Assembly (NCBI GenBank): GCA_010094045.1
Contig: ML986880.1
Location: forward strand, 1 to 37,906
Length of the DNA: 37,906 nucleotides
Reading direction: 5' to 3'
From: Lojkania enalia
Taxonomy: Eukaryota > Ascomycota > Dothideomycetes > Pleosporales
Shown here piece after piece: positions 1-8,660 of this stretch. Under the pieces are notes generated by a model. That model saw nothing but the letters and a program-made list of their open reading frames with translations. It was not told the DNA's origin and searched no databases. Position numbers and translations under genes: made by a program. Within the stretch, counting starts at the first letter, position 1; each line of letters begins with the position of its first letter.

Positions 1-342
1 AGGCGTGACGTCGACTGCCTGGCGGGCCACTCGGATCGCCTCTTCGAGATCTTCCATCTTTCCTGTGCGCTCATATCTACTTCCAAGCATGACCCCTAGA
101 TTATTTAGTGCCGCCGTGCACTCCTTGCCGTCTTCTAGTGTTGTTTCCACTACATGCTTTCCCTTTTCAATTGCTTCCTCGATGTCCTGTAATCGTCCCC
201 ACCGCTGGAATTCCTTGGCTTTCAACACTGCATAGTGTATATATAGTGCTCTTTGGAGGCTATTATCTTTGTTCTCCACCAAGCGTAAGACGAGATCGAA
301 ATTCTCGAGCAATAAACTGTCGATATCTATCCTGTCGTTCAT
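1..342 (-). CDS. TPR-repeat protein, N-terminal 114 residues (runs off left edge)
   Basis: The minus strand is open from an ATG at 342-340 to base 1, 114 codons, and continues beyond the window. The start is the first in-frame ATG after the intergenic region. Residues about 76-114 contain ALNNLGVMLGSRYERTG followed by MEDLEEAIRVARQAVDVTP. This is the helix-turn-helix pattern of fungal tetratricopeptide repeats (TPR_10/TPR_12 type), and a weaker repeat lies at about residues 34-66. Tandem TPRs of this style usually form the ligand- or partner-sensing part of large fungal proteins ending in a CHAT protease domain, or the C-terminal part of NB-ARC/NACHT receptors. Because the repeats begin close to the N-terminus, the TPR-CHAT layout seems more likely, but the effector domain is outside the window. 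The gene is divergent from the ORF at 636. There is no RIP damage or in-frame stop. Confidence 0.8.
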   Translation of the reverse strand, partial: MNDRIDIDSLLLENFDLVLRLVENKDNSLQRALYIHYAVLKAKEFQRWGRLQDIEEAIEKGKHVVETTLEDGKECTAALNNLGVMLGSRYERTGKMEDLEEAIRVARQAVDVTP

Positions 343-635
343 TGTTGCTAGACTTAAGGCGAAAAGAGTGAGATATGGTTCATAGGCTGAGCCTATGTTT
401 GGATGCCTATGGTGAAAGAGTGTAGTGAAACTACTGTGTTCTATAATATCCGCGCGTATTCTAGATTTTGCTTTTCGTGTTTTCAGCTCGCTAGCTGTGG
501 CGCAGCACAGCTGAACTGCAGTGGCTTGACAAAGCCTCCAGGCCACGTCACGTATCCTGGCACTACCCTCCTGCTGTCGAGAATACAAATGAGCACTCTA
601 TACCGCTCACTTTATAGCTAATAAATCTATTCGGA
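343..635. promoter_or_regulatory. Shared intergenic region between two divergent genes
   Basis: These 293 bases separate the start codons of the minus-strand TPR gene and the plus-strand 275-codon ORF, so both promoters must lie here. A TATA-like stretch (tttatagc, about 612-619) precedes the plus-strand start by roughly 20 bases, which is too close for a normal TATA-to-ATG distance in a gene with a 5' leader. A 17-base palindrome at 381-397 is the clearest element. Transcription starts cannot be placed from sequence alone. Confidence 0.55.
381..397. promoter_or_regulatory. 17-bp palindrome in the divergent promoter
   Basis: The sequence cataggct-g-agcctatg is a perfect inverted repeat of 8-bp arms around one central base. 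A further half-site, gcctatgg, occurs at 405-412. A dyad about 40 bp upstream of the TPR gene start could bind a dimeric regulator. No known fungal factor site was recognised. Confidence 0.35.
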
Positions 636-1463
636 ATGCCTCAAAATATTCTACTTTCACAATTTTTCCTTCCTCTATCAGCCGTAGGGCTGGGACGTTT
701 TGTTATTAGTTTTGACGAGCCTCATCAGGACTTTCATGAGCCCTATTGCACAACCAGACCCAACGTTACAGAGACAGTCCAAGTTCAATACGACAGTATT
801 CGTAATTCCATCAAGCATCTGAATATAGCATTGCAGCTTACGAGCTTTCTTTCCTCCACGTTCTCAAAGCGTCTTAAAGCGTCTATCCGGATCACCGCCG
901 AGCAAGTTAAGACGTACTACCTGAACAACGTCGGACAATGGTTTCGAGACGCTATGAAGTTACAGGAAACTCGCGAGTGGATTGAGAGAACCATTGATGA
1001 AGGGGAAGACATATACATTATAGTAGCGTATCATACACTGGTGAACGCCCGAATAATAACACAGAAAGGGGGACAAAATGCTACAGGCGGGACATTGGCA
1101 GTACCGATGTCGACGGCGTTGATGGCATCTGGCGTGGTTATTCCGTTTGCCAATGCAGTGGATCCCGGGCTTGGTGGGTTTCGCGGCCGTGTCGAAGACG
1201 GAAAACAACAGTTCATCGCGCCTGGAGAGCATATATTCGCAGTGCAATATCGCAAGGTCCGTTGTAGATGGTTTTGGAGCAAGAAAGTGGATCAGATGAC
1301 ACTTGCAAAGGATTCATGTTGGAAAATATACGACGGACCGAGGAATCTGCAGAGCGAGCCTGAAGACATGATTGGAGTGGAACTAGAGGACGAACTCGCA
1401 TTGGAGAGAGACTATGAAGAATGTACAATAGATTCGGGGGAGGCCTATGTTTCACTTATGTAG
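636..1463 (+). CDS. Conserved-looking 275-residue fungal protein, unknown function
   Basis: Uninterrupted ORF with no intron needed, from ATG 636 to TAG 1461-1463, and the only long intact frame outside the TPR gene. An N-terminal segment (19-36) holds LGRFVISFDEPHQDF. A charged helical part (about 76-123) includes TYYLNN and REWIERTIDEGED. A predicted strand, DIYIIVAYHTLVNARI (125-140), is followed by a Gly/Ala/Val-rich, weakly hydrophobic stretch (150-181). Then come APGEHIFAVQYRKVRCRWFW (195-214) and an acidic tail (about 239-262). There is no signal peptide or clear membrane helix. I remember similar small fungal proteins but no verified function. Its size and head-to-head pairing with a TPR gene resemble fungal gasdermin-like/protease pairs of the HET-Q type; that is inference from context only, since I see no definite gasdermin motif. 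Confidence 0.72.
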   Translation: MPQNILLSQFFLPLSAVGLGRFVISFDEPHQDFHEPYCTTRPNVTETVQVQYDSIRNSIKHLNIALQLTSFLSSTFSKRLKASIRITAEQVKTYYLNNVGQWFRDAMKLQETREWIERTIDEGEDIYIIVAYHTLVNARIITQKGGQNATGGTLAVPMSTALMASGVVIPFANAVDPGLGGFRGRVEDGKQQFIAPGEHIFAVQYRKVRCRWFWSKKVDQMTLAKDSCWKIYDGPRNLQSEPEDMIGVELEDELALERDYEECTIDSGEAYVSLM

Positions 1464-3328
1464 TTAGTGTCCGTGAGTTTGAAGTGACTATAGAAATGTA
1501 GGATTCGGTTAGTTTGTGGCAGCTAGCTTCATGCATAATCCTTTCTGAGAAAATTGCGGGCAAAATTATCTCTCTTGTACTTTGAGCGGGGGCGATTTCC
1601 ACTGAAAATTCGGTCCTTGATGAATCGCATTTGAGGGACTTAACAGGATTATAATATGTACTTTGGCACTACACTACCATGGGCTAGCTAGCAGCCGCCA
1701 CCTCTACTAAGGAGGGTGGCCACCCCGCTATGGCCACACGATTGCGAGGATCTACCTTGGAGGTTGAGGGATGGGGGAAACTAGAGGATAACTACGGGGC
1801 AATTGTGGTTGGGGCTGGAATCGCTTGGGCGTTTGTGGCAGTGATGCGCCGCCGCTGCCTACTCCCTGTTTGGCTTAGTGCATTTAGTCAATCGAACCGA
1901 GCCGAAACCCTAAACAGTGCTCGCAGCCACCACCACCACTGAACTCCACGATGTGAGCCCTCATCAGAAAGGAGGGGGGCTGATCTACTCCACCTCAGGG
2001 TTGCATGAGAAGCGCTAAATCCTTGGGGTTAGAACAAGAAAGAGATTGGGTTGTACGTGATACGTTTGAAGCTTTAAGTGCCTAGAATTTTTGAACACAA
2101 CCTCGAGCCGCGGCCAATTAAGATCTCGCGTGGACCCACGATTGAACATTTGGAGAGCGGTCCTCTGCAAGAAACAAAGCGGGAGCAAAAATTGCTAACT
2201 AGGCATGATCCATGATTGATAGCAGGGGAATGGCCAGTATGACAGCGACCAAATGCCGCCTTACGATAAGACACTTGCATGGCTTTAGCACTCACGTCAG
2301 GCAACCATTTGTGGACAGTGTACAACATCTGTACTAAGAGGAAATCACCTCTTTTAAGCAACATAGCCCAATAACCGTGATATTGATTTACAGCTCCTAC
2401 ACACCGGCTGGTTTCGTTCATATATCAGAAGGTCGCTTGCAGGTTGTCGTCGCAGCCTCGCTCCTTCCATGGCTTTTCGTTGGTTAATAACGCTGCTGGT
2501 TGGTCCAGCCCCCGGCCATGGTGTTGGAACTTAAACAACAGTGAAGGCCAACTTAAATAGAGGATAACAGAATATGAGAACATGCACACAAATTTCTTGT
2601 ATTGTTTATTCCTTGAATCAGTCCGCAAACAAATTTGAACTCATTCTCTAGTCCTTAAAGTTCTTGTCTAAATCATGGCTATCTGGCCAACATTCCACAA
2701 ATTGTGGCGGGCGACTTTCCAACGACGGCTACCTTATTTACGGCCCACATTGATCTACCGTGAAGAGGTATATTCTGGCCCCCCTATACCTGCTCTTCAC
2801 CTGATAATCTATCCTTAAAATTCATATTTAATGACAAGCATATAGAACCTCGGATACTTTACTCCAAATATAAAGAACCTGTTGCTTTATCGCAGGCGGG
2901 TCGGCACTAGGGGAACTTGGCATCCAAAATACTAATGACTGTAGATATGCCAATATTCCCTACCGTGATCCAAACAAATCAAAAGAGCGGCCGTTTAGAC
3001 GCAATCGGAAGAGAAGCAAGAGCTCGAACGACTCCAAAAAGGGCCGTAGTTAGTCAAGCACAAAATACCGTGGCATGAGTAAGATAACAGGCAGAAGATT
3101 GGCGCTGGCGCCACGAAAGGGGCTAAGGTGGTGGGGAAAATAGATTGTTGGTAGTCATCTCAACTCTCAAATGGCAATCCATCATTAGCATCATTAGCAC
3201 TGTCAGCACTGTTGATATGGTGCTCCGGAACTGTTTTAGATCCCATTGATCAGTATATTCGTATACCATCATTACGTGAAGCTGTTATTGTCATGGGGAT
3301 TTTTTGGCTAGTCTGCCGAGCTGTATCA
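1464..3328. other. Gene-poor stretch, no supported gene
   Basis: Composition is ordinary and not RIP-like. Several 60-115 codon frames exist on both strands (for example 1730-1942 plus and 2074-2421 minus), but none has recognisable motifs. The plus-strand one ends in four His codons from a CAC repeat. A short G+C-rich palindromic patch, ggagggtggccacccc, lies near 1711-1726. Small direct repeats (atcattagc twice) lie at about 3183-3200. I see no tRNA, rRNA or transposon end. Confidence 0.5.
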
Positions 3329-3405
3329 GATATCGACGTACGATATTACGGCCGATATCACGCCGGATATCACGCTGGATATCACTCTGGATATCAGCTG
3401 ATATA
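3329..3405. repeat. 12-bp minisatellite built on GATATC
   Basis: GATATC, or GATATT once, recurs at 3329, 3342, 3354, 3366, 3378 and 3390. The last five are spaced exactly 12 bp apart, and a degenerate GATATA lies at 3400. The typical unit is GATATCACGCTG. Every core is a 6-bp palindrome, so the array can form alternative pairings. One frame (ORF 3212-3526) reads the units as a Gly-Tyr-His-Ala/Ser repeat, but nothing else supports that ORF as a gene. Confidence 0.8.
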
Positions 3406-5009
3406 CCCCTTTTTCATGTACATAAATATGGCCTACTGGCCATCTTCAATCAAGCAGTTCAGCTCCTCATCTCCCTCCCTGAGACAAGATTCGCCTCTCA
3501 CCACAGCTATAGTTCGAGAGGAGTGAATCTTTAGGTCTTCGTGAGAGACAATATGCGATACTAGCATCGTGTAGTATTCCGATGTCGCTCCTCGTTCTCT
3601 AGCGTTCGGAGTCTGCCACATGTGTTTGCGACTTAAGGACAGCTGCGAAAATTAGCTGCAGCGAGCTCAGTAGAGAAGCACACATCGCCGTTAAATGTGG
3701 TTCAGCTGCAACAGGAAACCCATGAATAGATATTATAGATAGGGAGCGGATTCTGCGTCCTTAGTGAATTTCAACATCAAACGCATTTTTTAGGTAGATG
3801 ATATATCGAAAATTACATCTGATTGACCAGCCATGGACTAATGTGTCTAAATAGCGATTCGTCTCGCTTGAGCTGACACTATCTCATCGTACTCAGGTCA
3901 GTTTCCCTACGCTAAGCTTCCGTAGGTCTACGGCCATTGTTGCTTGCTGTCCTTGTGCCATAGAAAGCGGCGGTTCATATTCGCATTTGTAGGCGAGAGC
4001 GATCGAGTCGCTTAGGTTGCAGTGCTCTGTGGAAATGGGACTGCGGGCGTGTTTTCGGGAGGGGTGAGTTGGGCGGGGCGATGCCAGCTAGCTAGCGAGC
4101 GATCCCCAGATGACGGCGGGGTTGACCGTCGGGAAAGATGTCTCCTGCAGAAGAAGCTACTAGAGTCACAGCCAAGCGAAGTGCCAAGTATGCTGAGTGA
4201 GAAAGGAGAGTGGAGATTGCTAAAGACTAGATTGTTTGCTGTTCAAGATGTTGCATCGGCGCCTACGGGTTCCGACTAAAAGGACATTCCTAGTCAACAC
4301 TTCCTGATACATAGTGAAAAGGGAGCCTCTCAAAACCCTATGGCTGGAGTGGGTCGGCCACCCCTCTCTACCAGCGCTAGCGAAATGTAGAGAGCCTTTA
4401 GAGCACCGCCACCTTTCCACCTTTAAAATTTTATGGGAAACTTTAACCACGCCTCGGCTGAGCCTTTCTCGCATCTACTTCAAGACTACCAGGAATTAGC
4501 AACCACAGATGCACTAACTATATTCTCAGCCTCATCGAACTGGAAAAGGTGAAGTTGTGGGAGTTCGGTCTGGTATCTAGAGCGGCTAGCAGAATAAGCA
4601 GCAGTTTACTCCTACATCCATGGGCATCCAGATTCTATGGACTAGAATGACGAAGGTGAGAACGAAGACTTCAAGCCTCACCGTCGCTCCAATGTTGGAC
4701 ATCAGTGAAGTACCCCCCGAGAGTGCGGGTGGTTCAGGGTACTTCAATAGCTTTGTAGGAGAGAATATATGCTTCGCTGCCGAGTAGGGCTGATTACCGC
4801 AGCCTGAGGTCGCTGTGCTCTAGAACGCTCATATTTTGCTTGAGATTGATCGATGAACCCATTTTGCAGATAATTTTTGTGGGTTAGTCAAGTTTTTACA
4901 GGCATACAAGAATCCGTTATAAATTGCTTGAAAGTAACGGCCAGCGAGCGTGGTGGAGAGGATACGAACGTTGAACGAGGCAGTGGATGATTCGAGCTTT
5001 ATACACCCT
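3406..5009. other. Gene-poor stretch, no supported gene
   Basis: Non-RIPped DNA with only short, unrecognised frames (61-85 codons at 4022-4279, 4220-4474, 4314-4499 and 4829-5047). The only structured item is the hairpin at 4706-4746, listed separately. No RNA gene or transposon terminus was seen. Confidence 0.45.
4706..4746. repeat. Perfect 10-bp inverted repeat with inner stem
   Basis: Arm tgaagtaccc (4706-4715) pairs perfectly with gggtacttca (4737-4746). The 21-base loop contains a second pairing, cccg (4716-4719) with cggg (4726-4729). It may be an RNA or DNA hairpin or a relic of a small inverted-repeat element. There is no poly-T tract and no adjacent gene end. Confidence 0.5.
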
Positions 5010-5460
5010 CTATTTCCTGCCAAATCCCTGCTTGCCTGATCCCTCAATCCACAACTTCTGAGCCAGGTCGTTCAGAAAATCGGGAAGCTTATCATGGAGT
5101 ACCTTGTCGGAAGTTTCGTCAGGAGTGTAGAGCTTCTTGATCTCATCTTCATCTATTTGGATGATGTGAGAAGTTGCATACTTCATGGCTAGGACAACAG
5201 CATATACTATAGGAGTAGCAATATTATTTTCATAGTTTTTAACATACACTTACGGAATCCCTTGATGCGTTTTCCTGAGCCTCCTTAAGTCGCTTGCTAA
5301 CTGTATTTTGATTTGTTTGAACACCAAAGCGGGTTTGTAATTTTTCGGCTATTCCATCGAGAATTTACGACGTCCAGCCAATGATTGGTCGAAGTTAAGT
5401 CGCTGAACTACGAAGGGAACAGTTTCCGCGGTTTCAGCCATTTCATTGAATCGCATGCGC
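5010..5460 (-). pseudogene. Degenerate minus-strand coding remnant with an intron-like gap
   Basis: Read on the minus strand, an open frame ends at a stop at 5012-5010. It has a natural-looking composition (MKYATSHIIQIDEDEIKK, then DKLPDFLNDLAQKLW, about 5186-5040). Upstream, about 5370-5255 reads as EKLQTRFGVQTNQNTVSKRL, resembling a DNA-binding helix-turn-helix. A GTAAGT donor (5253-5248) and a TAG acceptor (ending 5189) would define a 65-bp intron, a normal fungal size. However, removing it does not keep the two parts in one frame, and the upstream part needs another shift near 5360 to reach the ATG at about 5457. I infer a decayed gene, perhaps from a transposon. A pair of chance frames cannot be excluded. 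Confidence 0.35.
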
Positions 5461-6000
5461 TCATGACATCCTAGCTCGAGTAATTTCTTGTCTAACCGTC
5501 ATTTCCGATGCCTGTATCTCCTCTGTTATGCAACTAACAGGACAGTTCGTACGGTTCCGCCTGAGGATATTCGATGTTTACGCCTCAATCTCCGTCAATC
5601 ACGTGATCGTAGTTGGGCTGCAAGAAATCTCCGGTTCAGCCGTCATCTCCCGTGCCTACGCCGATAGAAGCTAGACGTTTTGGTAGCATGGCATATCTAA
5701 AGCGTGAATACAAGAAGCAAAGGTGTATTGATCCCAAACAGAAAGAGAGCTGCATTTTAGTGAAACAGGAGAGATGGTATATCGAGAATTATAGGTGAGC
5801 AGAAAAACGCTTGAGCACCTTATCGTTGTGTTGGAAGCCTGGCTACAAGCCAGGCTTCTCGCGAAGAACGAGCCTATTCCACTTAGTCTGCATTTCAAGA
5901 GAAATATTTTAGAACTTAAATGGCGTGGTGCAGGGTAAAGGAGTCTCCGGCCCAGGGTTGGCAATTATAATGCTTGGTTTTGTTCTAGCCAGGATGTGCG
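5461..6000. other. Transition zone before the A+T-rich block
   Basis: No gene is supported; the 61-codon plus frame at 5613 and the 97-codon minus frame at 5671 have no motifs. It contains the 11-bp hairpin at 5834-5858 and, at 5953, cagggttggcaa, nearly the same as the hAT-like end at 6001. Confidence 0.45.
5834..5858. repeat. 11-bp perfect inverted repeat, 3-base loop
   Basis: Arm gaagcctggct (5834-5844), loop aca, arm agccaggcttc (5848-5858). It is a strong cruciform or hairpin about 140 bp left of the first transposon end. It is not followed by a T tract, so it is not called a terminator. Confidence 0.6.
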
Positions 6001-6246
6001 CAGGGTTGTCAACGATATAACGATAGAAACGATACGATTATCGGTTTTTTATCGGTATTTTATCTTATTGATCGTATATTATCGTTTATCGTATCCTTTA
6101 CCGCAGACAGTTAGGCTCGCTACCTGTAAACTCTCTTAATAGTTTGTATCTATACAAATACTATAATTTTATTAGTTATTATACGATTGCATTTTTAAAT
6201 TTACTATATTATATCTAATTAATTAGTTTATAATATAAATATAGTA
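6001..6246 (+). mobile_element. Left terminus of a hAT-like DNA transposon (other end not found)
   Basis: The sequence starts cagggttgtcaa, the CAGGG-type terminus common in hAT elements. The next 80 bases hold four CGAT (6013, 6021, 6030, 6035) and five ATCG (6040, 6051, 6071, 6081, 6088) motifs. Such dense subterminal repeats are typical transposase-binding arrays of hAT ends. A matching right end and an 8-bp target duplication were not found, so the element is truncated, interrupted by the pogo-like insertion at 6247, or ends outside the window. The first 130 bases are free of RIP and the rest looks mutated. Confidence 0.4.
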
Positions 6247-6321
6247 ATATATTCTACTATTAAAGCAGCTAAACTATTAAAGCGGCTACTTTTTTTTAGC
6301 GTAACGAATACTATATACGAA
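6247..6321 (+). repeat. Left terminal inverted repeat of the pogo-like element
   Basis: Begins atatattctac and matches the reverse complement of 8021-8095 with few differences, mostly C/T. Within it, the motif ctattaaagc(a/g)gcta occurs twice in direct orientation (about 6257-6287), a possible double transposase-binding site. Confidence 0.85.
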
Positions 6322-6329
6322 AAGTTAAT

Positions 6330-8015
6330 TTACTTAATACTAATAAGAGATCCTATATATAATATACTTTTATCTAATTTAGAATTTTCCCTACTATCCT
6401 TTTAGTACGTATAAGTGTTATATCTAGTCTTACTATAGTTACTATAGTAGTATTAAGCTAGTTAAGCTCTTTTTTAAATATAAGTACTATAAGTCTTCTT
6501 AAAGAGCTAAAAGTTTATAGATACTTTAGCAGCTATATATAAAGATCCCTTACTATATAATACTATACTATTATACTAAATATACTTTCTTTTATATATT
6601 TTATACTTAGTTACTTCTTCTAATTACCTTTTAAACTTAGAATTACGAGTTTAAAGAAGCGTATTCTAATATAATATTAACTTAGTACCTTTTATAAGCT
6701 ATAAGAATCTTTCTTATACCTCTTTTAGTAATTATATAAAGGACTTTTATATAAGTATTAATTATAACCTAAATTTATATATATTACTTAAAGTTTTAAA
6801 CTATTAGAAGTCTTCTTATAAAAGTAGTTCTAGTAGAGTATATAGTTATATATTAAGGTAATCTAATATAACCTACGTATTTAGAAGAATAATTTCTATT
6901 ACTTTAAAAGCTTTTTAATAGTTCTTATATATAAATACGTTAAAAAACGCGTTTTTAAAAACTAGAAGAAAGCTTTCTTTATTAATATAGTAAACGTATT
7001 AGCGTACTAAGTTTTATATATACTATAAATACTTTAGTTTTAACGATAAAAAGTAAACTATATTAAAAGGCTAAAGTATATATAATAAATAAGAAGGTAT
7101 ATAAAACGTTAGGATCTTTTATATAAGGTAGTAATCTTTAAATTTCTAGTTAAGATAGTTTTTATAGCTGTTTAAAATAAGTAGCCTATATAATTCTATC
7201 TAACACATTTTTATATATTTATTAAAGTACTTTAGCTACTTAAAACTAAGCGTGTTATTTATCTAGCTATTTTTAAAGACTAAAATTTTTCAATTATATA
7301 GTATATCTACTTCTTTATACTATATAGAGATATAGACACGTCCTTTATAGATAATAAATAGTAGAGTCGTATATATAGTAGTATAGATATTCTAAATAAC
7401 TATAATCTACTTATAATTATCTAGCTATATAAGAGTAGGCTTTATATAATATTCTAAACCTATAATAACCTTTATAGTACTAATAATATCTATTTAAAAG
7501 CCTATCTTATTAAAGTTATAAATATTATTATTATATATATTATATTTTATAATTATATTCTATACGAGTTTAAACTATATATTAATAACCTTTAAATTCT
7601 CTTATTTTATTCTTTAGTAATCTTTTACTTAATTAAAAGCTATTTTAAGTTTATTTATACACGTTATAAATTATTTAGACTAATTCTTTTCTATAGATAT
7701 TTTATTATATACGCCTAATAATTTATCTACTATATCTACTACTTTATATAGCTAAAGTATAAATCCTTGTAAATTAAGGTTAAGAATATATTATATAATT
7801 ATTTATTCTTTAATTACTATAAACTTCTAGCAATTTAGTTATATATAAAAGTAAAATACAATTCTATAAAGTTAAGTAGAAAGTTGTTAATATTATATAT
7901 TAAAAGTTATAGTAGCGTATTATACGCTCTTAAACTAGCCTAATTTATACGCCTGTAAGATAAGCTTAATTCTACCTTCTTATTAAATTAATAGAAGGTT
8001 ATATTATAAATTTAT
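6330..8015 (-). pseudogene. DDE_1 (pogo/Fot1-type) transposase, RIP-inactivated
   Basis: Minus-strand translation gives NIYNFNKIGF at 7526-7497, aligning with the conserved NxYN-(M/F)-DETGF block of DDE_1 transposases. Here the catalytic Asp reads Asn, the Glu reads Lys and the Thr reads Ile, all by G-to-A or C-to-T changes. Downstream (about 7400-7260, minus) the frame still follows the family's order, with traces of the ALPP and NNxWT-like blocks, but is crossed by many TAG and TAA codons. The family's enzyme cuts and pastes the element at TA dinucleotides. This copy cannot make a working protein. The helix-turn-helix DNA-binding half, toward 8000, is too degraded to read. Confidence 0.75.
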
Positions 8016-8020
8016 TATAA

Positions 8021-8095
8021 TTCGTATATAGTATTTATAATACTAAGAAAAAGTAGCCGCTTTAATAGTTTAGCTACTTTAATAGTAGAATATGT
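8021..8095 (-). repeat. Right terminal inverted repeat of the pogo-like element
   Basis: Inverse of 6247-6321; its outer end reads acatattctac on the minus strand and is followed by TA at 8096-8097. Confidence 0.85.
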
Positions 8096-8097
8096 TA

Positions 8098-8400
8098 TAT
8101 ATAAATATAGTACGTTTATAAGCAGCTTTAGCTATACTATTATATTACAAGTTATCTATCTATTAAATATTTAAAACTCCCTCTATTTCTTTATACTACT
8201 AATTTATCTTTTTTATATTTACTCTTATATAATATTAATATAAGTTTTAATAATCCTTTTTTTACTAATACTACTCTTTAGCTTTATAGTAATTACTATA
8301 AAGCTACTTATATAGCTCTTATTAACTAAACTAACTAAATCCTCTATACTAATCTAATTTAAACTATTAGATATATTATTACTAGATTTAGTAGTTTAAC
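8098..8400. other. A+T-rich spacer, nothing identified
   Basis: About 300 bases of RIP-mutated DNA between the pogo-like element and the first family-B LTR. No repeat partner inside the window and no coding trace were recognised. Confidence 0.5.
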
Positions 8401-8660
8401 TATAATAATATAAAGAAATCGTTATATAAAAAGCTTTATTTTTTTACTTATCTTATCCTACCCCTAGTTCTACCCCTTTTCCCATCTATATATAGTTGTA
8501 TACTCCCTTATAAGTAGCTTAGTAATTTTTCTATATCCTTTTATATAAGGCCTATAGGTGTTAATAGAATTCTTAGGTCCCTAATCTCTTATATACTCTT
8601 ATATACCTTTAAGTAGATTCGTACTATATTTAGACCTATTATCTTACTTATACTATTATA
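8401..8660 (+). repeat. Family-B LTR no. 1 (outer member of a tandem LTR unit)
   Basis: A 260-bp LTR starting tataataat and ending actattata, the same length as the other four plus-strand copies. It is followed by a 191-bp segment (8661-8851) that recurs after LTR no. 2. The left flank (ttaac) does not match the flank right of the last LTR (cttct), so it is not one simple insertion. Confidence 0.85.

Larger units (their letters stand above)
6247..8095 (-). mobile_element. pogo/Fot1-like (Tc1-mariner) transposon, dead
   Basis: A 1,849-bp element bounded by 75-bp terminal inverted repeats (6247-6321 and 8021-8095) and flanked on both sides by TA (6245-6246 and 8096-8097), the target duplication expected of the Tc1-mariner superfamily. 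Its length matches Fot1-class fungal elements. The only recognisable coding trace is a transposase on the minus strand. It appears inserted into the hAT-like sequence that begins at 6001. Confidence 0.85.

Noticed and set aside
1730..1942. 70-codon plus frame ending in four His, resembling a tag
   Set aside because: The His codons come from a short CAC repeat in unique fungal DNA. No vector sequence or protein motif is near.
2074..2628. Two minus-strand frames of 115 and 67 codons
   Set aside because: No motif, odd composition, no promoter or partner; expected by chance in non-coding DNA of this composition.
3212..3534. Frames reading the minisatellite as a Gly-Tyr-His repeat protein
   Set aside because: Two overlapping frames are equally long, and the repeat alone creates the pattern; no signal peptide or conserved domain.
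5613..5964. Opposed short frames (61 codons plus, 97 codons minus)
   Set aside because: They overlap each other and the 11-bp hairpin, and neither has recognisable features.
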